Source: Streptomyces katrae
Lineage (GTDB): Bacteria > Actinomycetota > Actinomycetes > Streptomycetales > Streptomycetaceae
DNA: 64,000 nt
NCBI RefSeq assembly: GCF_000717655.1
Contig: NZ_JNZY01000011.1
Location: forward strand, 62,001 to 126,000
Reading direction: 5' to 3'
Below, piece after piece: positions 61,501 through 64,000 of the stretch. The translations under genes and the position numbers were made by a program. Below the pieces are notes generated by a model. That model had not been told where the DNA came from. It was given only the letters and a program-made list of their open reading frames with translations, and did no database searches. How positions within the stretch are numbered: the stretch's first letter is position 1; the number at the start of each line of letters is the position of its first letter.

Positions 61501-62453
61501 CCGCCTCGCCCGCCCGGGCCGAGGCCGCGCCCCCGGCCCGCGGCCCTGCCCCCGGTCAGGGCCCCGGCCAGGCCCCGGGACCCGCCTCGGGACCCGCCCC
61601 GGCCCGCCTCGCGCCGAGGAGCGCCCTGCTTTCCCGTACCGCCGTCAACGCGGCCCTCTTCCTCGTCGCCGCCTACACCCTGATGCCCCTCGCCTGGCTG
61701 GTCCTGGCCGCCACCAAGAACCGCCGCGACCTCTTCGCCACCGCCCCCTACGCCCTGGGCGACTTCGGCCTCCTCGCCAACCTCGGCGAGGTCTTCACGT
61801 ACGACGACGGCATCTTCGGCCGCTGGCTCGCAAACAGCCTGCTGTACACCGTCGTCGGCTCCACCCTCTCGGCCCTCATCAGCGTGGCCTGCGGCTACGC
61901 CTTCCACGCCTACGAGTTCCGCCACAAGGACAAGCTCTTCGGCGTCGTCCTCGCCGGCATCCTCGTCCCCGCCACCGTGCTCCAGCTGCCGCTGTACCTG
62001 ATGGCCTCGGCCGTCGGCGCCGTGAACACGTACTGGGCCTACCTGGTGCCCGCCCTGGTCAATCCCTTCGGGGTCTACCTGGCCCGCGTGTTCGCCGAGG
62101 GCTACGTCCCCGACGAGGTGCTGGCCGCCGCCCGCGTCGACGGCGCGGGTGAACTGCGGCTGTTCGCTCACGTGTCGTTCCCGATGCTGTGGCCGGGGTT
62201 TGTGACCATCTTCCTGTTCACCTTCACGGCCATCTGGAACAACTTCTACGGCGCCCTGACCATGCTGAACGACGAGCGGCTCTACCCCGTCAGTCTGGGC
62301 CTGTTCATGTGGAACCGCAGCGTCTACCAGCAGCCCGAGCTCTATCCCCTGGTGATCACCGGTTCACTCGTCGCCGTCGTCCCGCTCGTGCTGGCCTTCC
62401 TCGGCCTGCAGCGGTTCTGGCGCTCGGGTCTCACCGCAGGAGCCGTCAAGTGA
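61497..62453 (+). CDS. Sugar ABC transporter permease 2
   Basis: 318 residues, MalG/UgpE type. A repetitive Gly/Pro lead (PGQGPGQAPGPASGPAPA) precedes six membrane helices and the EAA loop EVLAAARVDGAGELRLFAHVSFPML. Translationally coupled to permease 1 and to the dehydrogenase downstream (GTGA at 62450). Forms the importer channel with permease 1. Confidence 0.92.
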   Translation: MTASPARAEAAPPARGPAPGQGPGQAPGPASGPAPARLAPRSALLSRTAVNAALFLVAAYTLMPLAWLVLAATKNRRDLFATAPYALGDFGLLANLGEVFTYDDGIFGRWLANSLLYTVVGSTLSALISVACGYAFHAYEFRHKDKLFGVVLAGILVPATVLQLPLYLMASAVGAVNTYWAYLVPALVNPFGVYLARVFAEGYVPDEVLAAARVDGAGELRLFAHVSFPMLWPGFVTIFLFTFTAIWNNFYGALTMLNDERLYPVSLGLFMWNRSVYQQPELYPLVITGSLVAVVPLVLAFLGLQRFWRSGLTAGAVK

Positions 62454-63484
62454 CCCACCGTCTCCTCCCCCGGCGGCGCCCCGCCACGGTGCTCGCCATG
62501 AGCCCCGGCACCCGGGCCGCCGTCCTCAGCGGCCGGATGCTGCCCGAGCTCGTCCGCGTCGCCGACGTGGACGCCGATCTGCTGCTGACCGGCTTCGACC
62601 ACGACGATCCCGAGCTCCACCGCCGCCTCGCGGAGGCCGAGGTGCTGTTCACCGGCTGGGGCTGCCCTCCGCTCGACACCGGGGCGCTGGACCGGATGCC
62701 GCGGCTGCGCGCCGTGGTGCATGCCGCCGGGAGCGTCAAACACCATGTCACGGAGGCCTGCTGGGAGCGCGGTCTGCTGGTCTCCAGTGCCGCCGCCGCA
62801 AATGCCCTACCGGTCGCCGAGTACACGCTCGCCGCGATCCTGTTCGCCAACAAGCGGGTCCTGGAATCCGCCCACGCCTACCGGGCGGCGCGCGCCCCGA
62901 TCGACCTGCTGCGCCGCTACCCGGCCGTCGGCAACTACCACCGCACCGTCGGCATCGTCGGCGCCTCGCTCATCGGCCGACGCGTCATGGAACTGCTGCG
63001 CCCGTTCGACCTGCGGGTGCTCGTCCACGATCCGTACGTCGACCCGGCCGAGCTCGCCACGCTGGGCGGCGAGTCCTGCGCGCTCGACGAACTGCTGCGC
63101 CGCAGCGACGTGGTGAGCCTGCACGCCCCCGCGCTCCCCACGACCCGCCATCTGCTGGACGCCGCCCGGCTGGCCCTGATGCCGGACGGCGCGACGCTCG
63201 TCAACACCGCGCGGGGCTCGCTCGTCGACACCGTGGCGCTCACCGAGGAGCTGGTCGCGGGACGGCTGCACGCCGTGCTCGACCACACCGAGCCCGAGGT
63301 TCTGCCCACCGGCTCCCCGCTGTACGACCTCCCGAACGTACTGCTCACCCCGCATGTGGCGGGCTCGTTGGGCGGGGAGCTGGACCGGCTGGCGGCCACC
63401 GCGGTCGAGGAACTGGAGCGGTACGCCATGGGCCTGGACTTCCGCTACGCCGTCGACCGCGGGCGGCTCGCCTACTCGGCCTGA
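62450..63484 (+). CDS. D-isomer-specific 2-hydroxyacid dehydrogenase
   Basis: 344 residues. The Rossmann loop is VGIVGASLIGRRVMELL, with Ala-Ser at positions where the usual GxGxxG has Gly. Catalytic Arg is in VNTARGSLVD, Glu in HTEPEVLP and His in LLTPHVAGS. Family members reduce or oxidise glyoxylate, phosphoglycerate or sugar acids. GTG at 62450 overlaps the permease stop, so it belongs to the importer operon and probably acts on a product of the imported sugar. Confidence 0.9.
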   Translation: MTHRLLPRRRPATVLAMSPGTRAAVLSGRMLPELVRVADVDADLLLTGFDHDDPELHRRLAEAEVLFTGWGCPPLDTGALDRMPRLRAVVHAAGSVKHHVTEACWERGLLVSSAAAANALPVAEYTLAAILFANKRVLESAHAYRAARAPIDLLRRYPAVGNYHRTVGIVGASLIGRRVMELLRPFDLRVLVHDPYVDPAELATLGGESCALDELLRRSDVVSLHAPALPTTRHLLDAARLALMPDGATLVNTARGSLVDTVALTEELVAGRLHAVLDHTEPEVLPTGSPLYDLPNVLLTPHVAGSLGGELDRLAATAVEELERYAMGLDFRYAVDRGRLAYSA

Positions 63485-64000
63485 GGCGCGGCCGCCGCCG
63501 CCTGCACCGTCGCCACGAGGCCCTCCAGGTAGTCCCGGCCCCGTGCGAGCTGTCCCGGCAGCTCGGCGGCGCCGGGATACCAGCGTTTCTCGTACTCCCA
63601 GCAGAGCCAGCCGTCCGGCGGTACGGCGGCCACCGCCTCGGCGAGCGGCAGCACTCCGGTGCCGAGCCCGAGGGGGGTCAGCTCCTGCGCCGACGCCACG
63701 TCCTTCACCTGTACGTAGCCCAGGTGCCCGGCCAGGGACCGCCGCGTCTCGGCCGGGGACTCGCCCCCGAGCCAGGTGTGCAGTACGTCCCACAGCGCGC
63801 CCGCACCGCAATGCGCGACCCGGTCCAGCACCCGCCCGGCGGCGGCTCCGGTCCGGTGCGAGTCGTGCGTCTCGAGCAGGATCCGCACCCCGTGCCGCTC
63901 GGCGAACGGCGCGGCGGCGGCCAGCCGGCGTACCGCATGCGCGTCGGCGACGGCCGCGGACTGCTGGGCTCCGCCGGGGAACACCCGGACGTACGGGGCT
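63472..64000 (-). CDS. Sugar phosphate isomerase/epimerase (AP endonuclease 2 fold), C-terminal part; 5' end outside window
   Basis: The visible 175 residues are the second half of a TIM barrel of the xylose isomerase-like / AP-endonuclease 2 family: PFAERHGVRILLETHDSHRTG (metal Glu and His), AGALWDVLHTWLGGESP (Asp, His), YVQVKDVAS (Asp) and PDGWLCWEYEKRWYPG (Glu). Its stop overlaps the dehydrogenase stop by 13 bp. Function probably hexose or inositol-type isomerisation. The start lies beyond 64000. Confidence 0.85.
   Translation of the reverse strand, partial: APYVRVFPGGAQQSAAVADAHAVRRLAAAAPFAERHGVRILLETHDSHRTGAAAGRVLDRVAHCGAGALWDVLHTWLGGESPAETRRSLAGHLGYVQVKDVASAQELTPLGLGTGVLPLAEAVAAVPPDGWLCWEYEKRWYPGAAELPGQLARGRDYLEGLVATVQAAAAAPQAE

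Overview
The window reads as chromosomal DNA of a Streptomyces or a very close relative. It is very GC-rich with strong third-position GC, many GTG/TTG starts, Tat and lipoprotein exports, a SigB/SigF-type stress sigma factor, and recognisable Streptomyces families (ChoA-type cholesterol oxidase, the 40-residue DUF6126-type membrane protein, a DUF6629-type membrane protein). No rRNA, tRNA, insertion sequence, prophage or CRISPR array was seen. Both ends cut through genes: a GH31 glycosidase on the left and a sugar isomerase/epimerase on the right.

Layout. 1-2 kb: start of a secreted GH31 enzyme, then two truncated gene tails back to back (a P450 heme-binding end and a BRCT end of an NAD+-dependent DNA ligase). 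2-5 kb: glycine betaine/proline-type importer (ATPase plus a permease fused to its binding protein). 5-7 kb: stress sigma factor and a GntR/UTRA regulator with a DasR-like operator. 7-10.5 kb: two divergent IucA/IucC siderophore synthetases. 10.5-16 kb: a caspase-like/TPR-like protein, a frameshifted small gene, a Tat-exported BBE-type flavoprotein, a secreted trypsin-like protease and an AEC transporter. 16-20.6 kb: NarL-type two-component system followed by a secreted hydrolase and an acyltransferase. 20.8-29.6 kb: small secreted protein, DUF350 protein, a GNAT/ATP-grasp fusion, a degenerate adenylation domain fused to a membrane domain, a SoxR-box ABC exporter, a VOC protein and a dehydrogenase. 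29.6-36 kb: a YtpQ-like protein, a decayed gluconate locus in which only gntK is intact, an operon of P450 / unknown protein / WXG100-like protein, a beta-lactamase-fold protein lacking its nucleophile motif, and an ATP-grasp protein. 36-48 kb: a large S8 protease, an MFS exporter, cholesterol oxidase, a dehydrogenase/CMD pair, an XRE-cupin regulator with a tiny membrane partner, and an ATP-dependent DNA ligase. 48-53.5 kb: a hydrolase fused to an ABC ATPase with its permease, a lipoprotein carbonic anhydrase and an aldo/keto reductase. 53.6-64 kb: galK, galT, a GH35 beta-galactosidase, a DeoR/LacI-hybrid regulator, a sugar ABC importer, a 2-hydroxyacid dehydrogenase and a sugar isomerase.

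Working together. The last 10 kb form a coherent beta-galactoside module: uptake by a three-gene ABC importer, hydrolysis by GH35, and galactose to UDP-galactose by galK/galT. A matching 17-bp operator-like sequence lies both between the GH35 gene and the regulator gene and in front of the binding-protein gene. Elsewhere the arrangement is accessory-like, with single genes, truncated remnants and unusual domain fusions. The best candidates for undescribed biology are: (1) 21.8-27.7 kb, a GNAT/ATP-grasp fusion, a membrane-anchored adenylation domain lacking its catalytic lysine, and a redox-controlled exporter; and (2) the 31.6-33.9 kb operon linking an atypical P450 with a WXG100-like protein.

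Limits: all family calls come from reading motifs, with no database search. Several frameshifts (near 1531, 1719, 11970, 30590 and 30662) are single-base changes in G/C runs and could be sequencing errors. The truncations at 1.4 kb and 31.4 kb cannot be explained that way.
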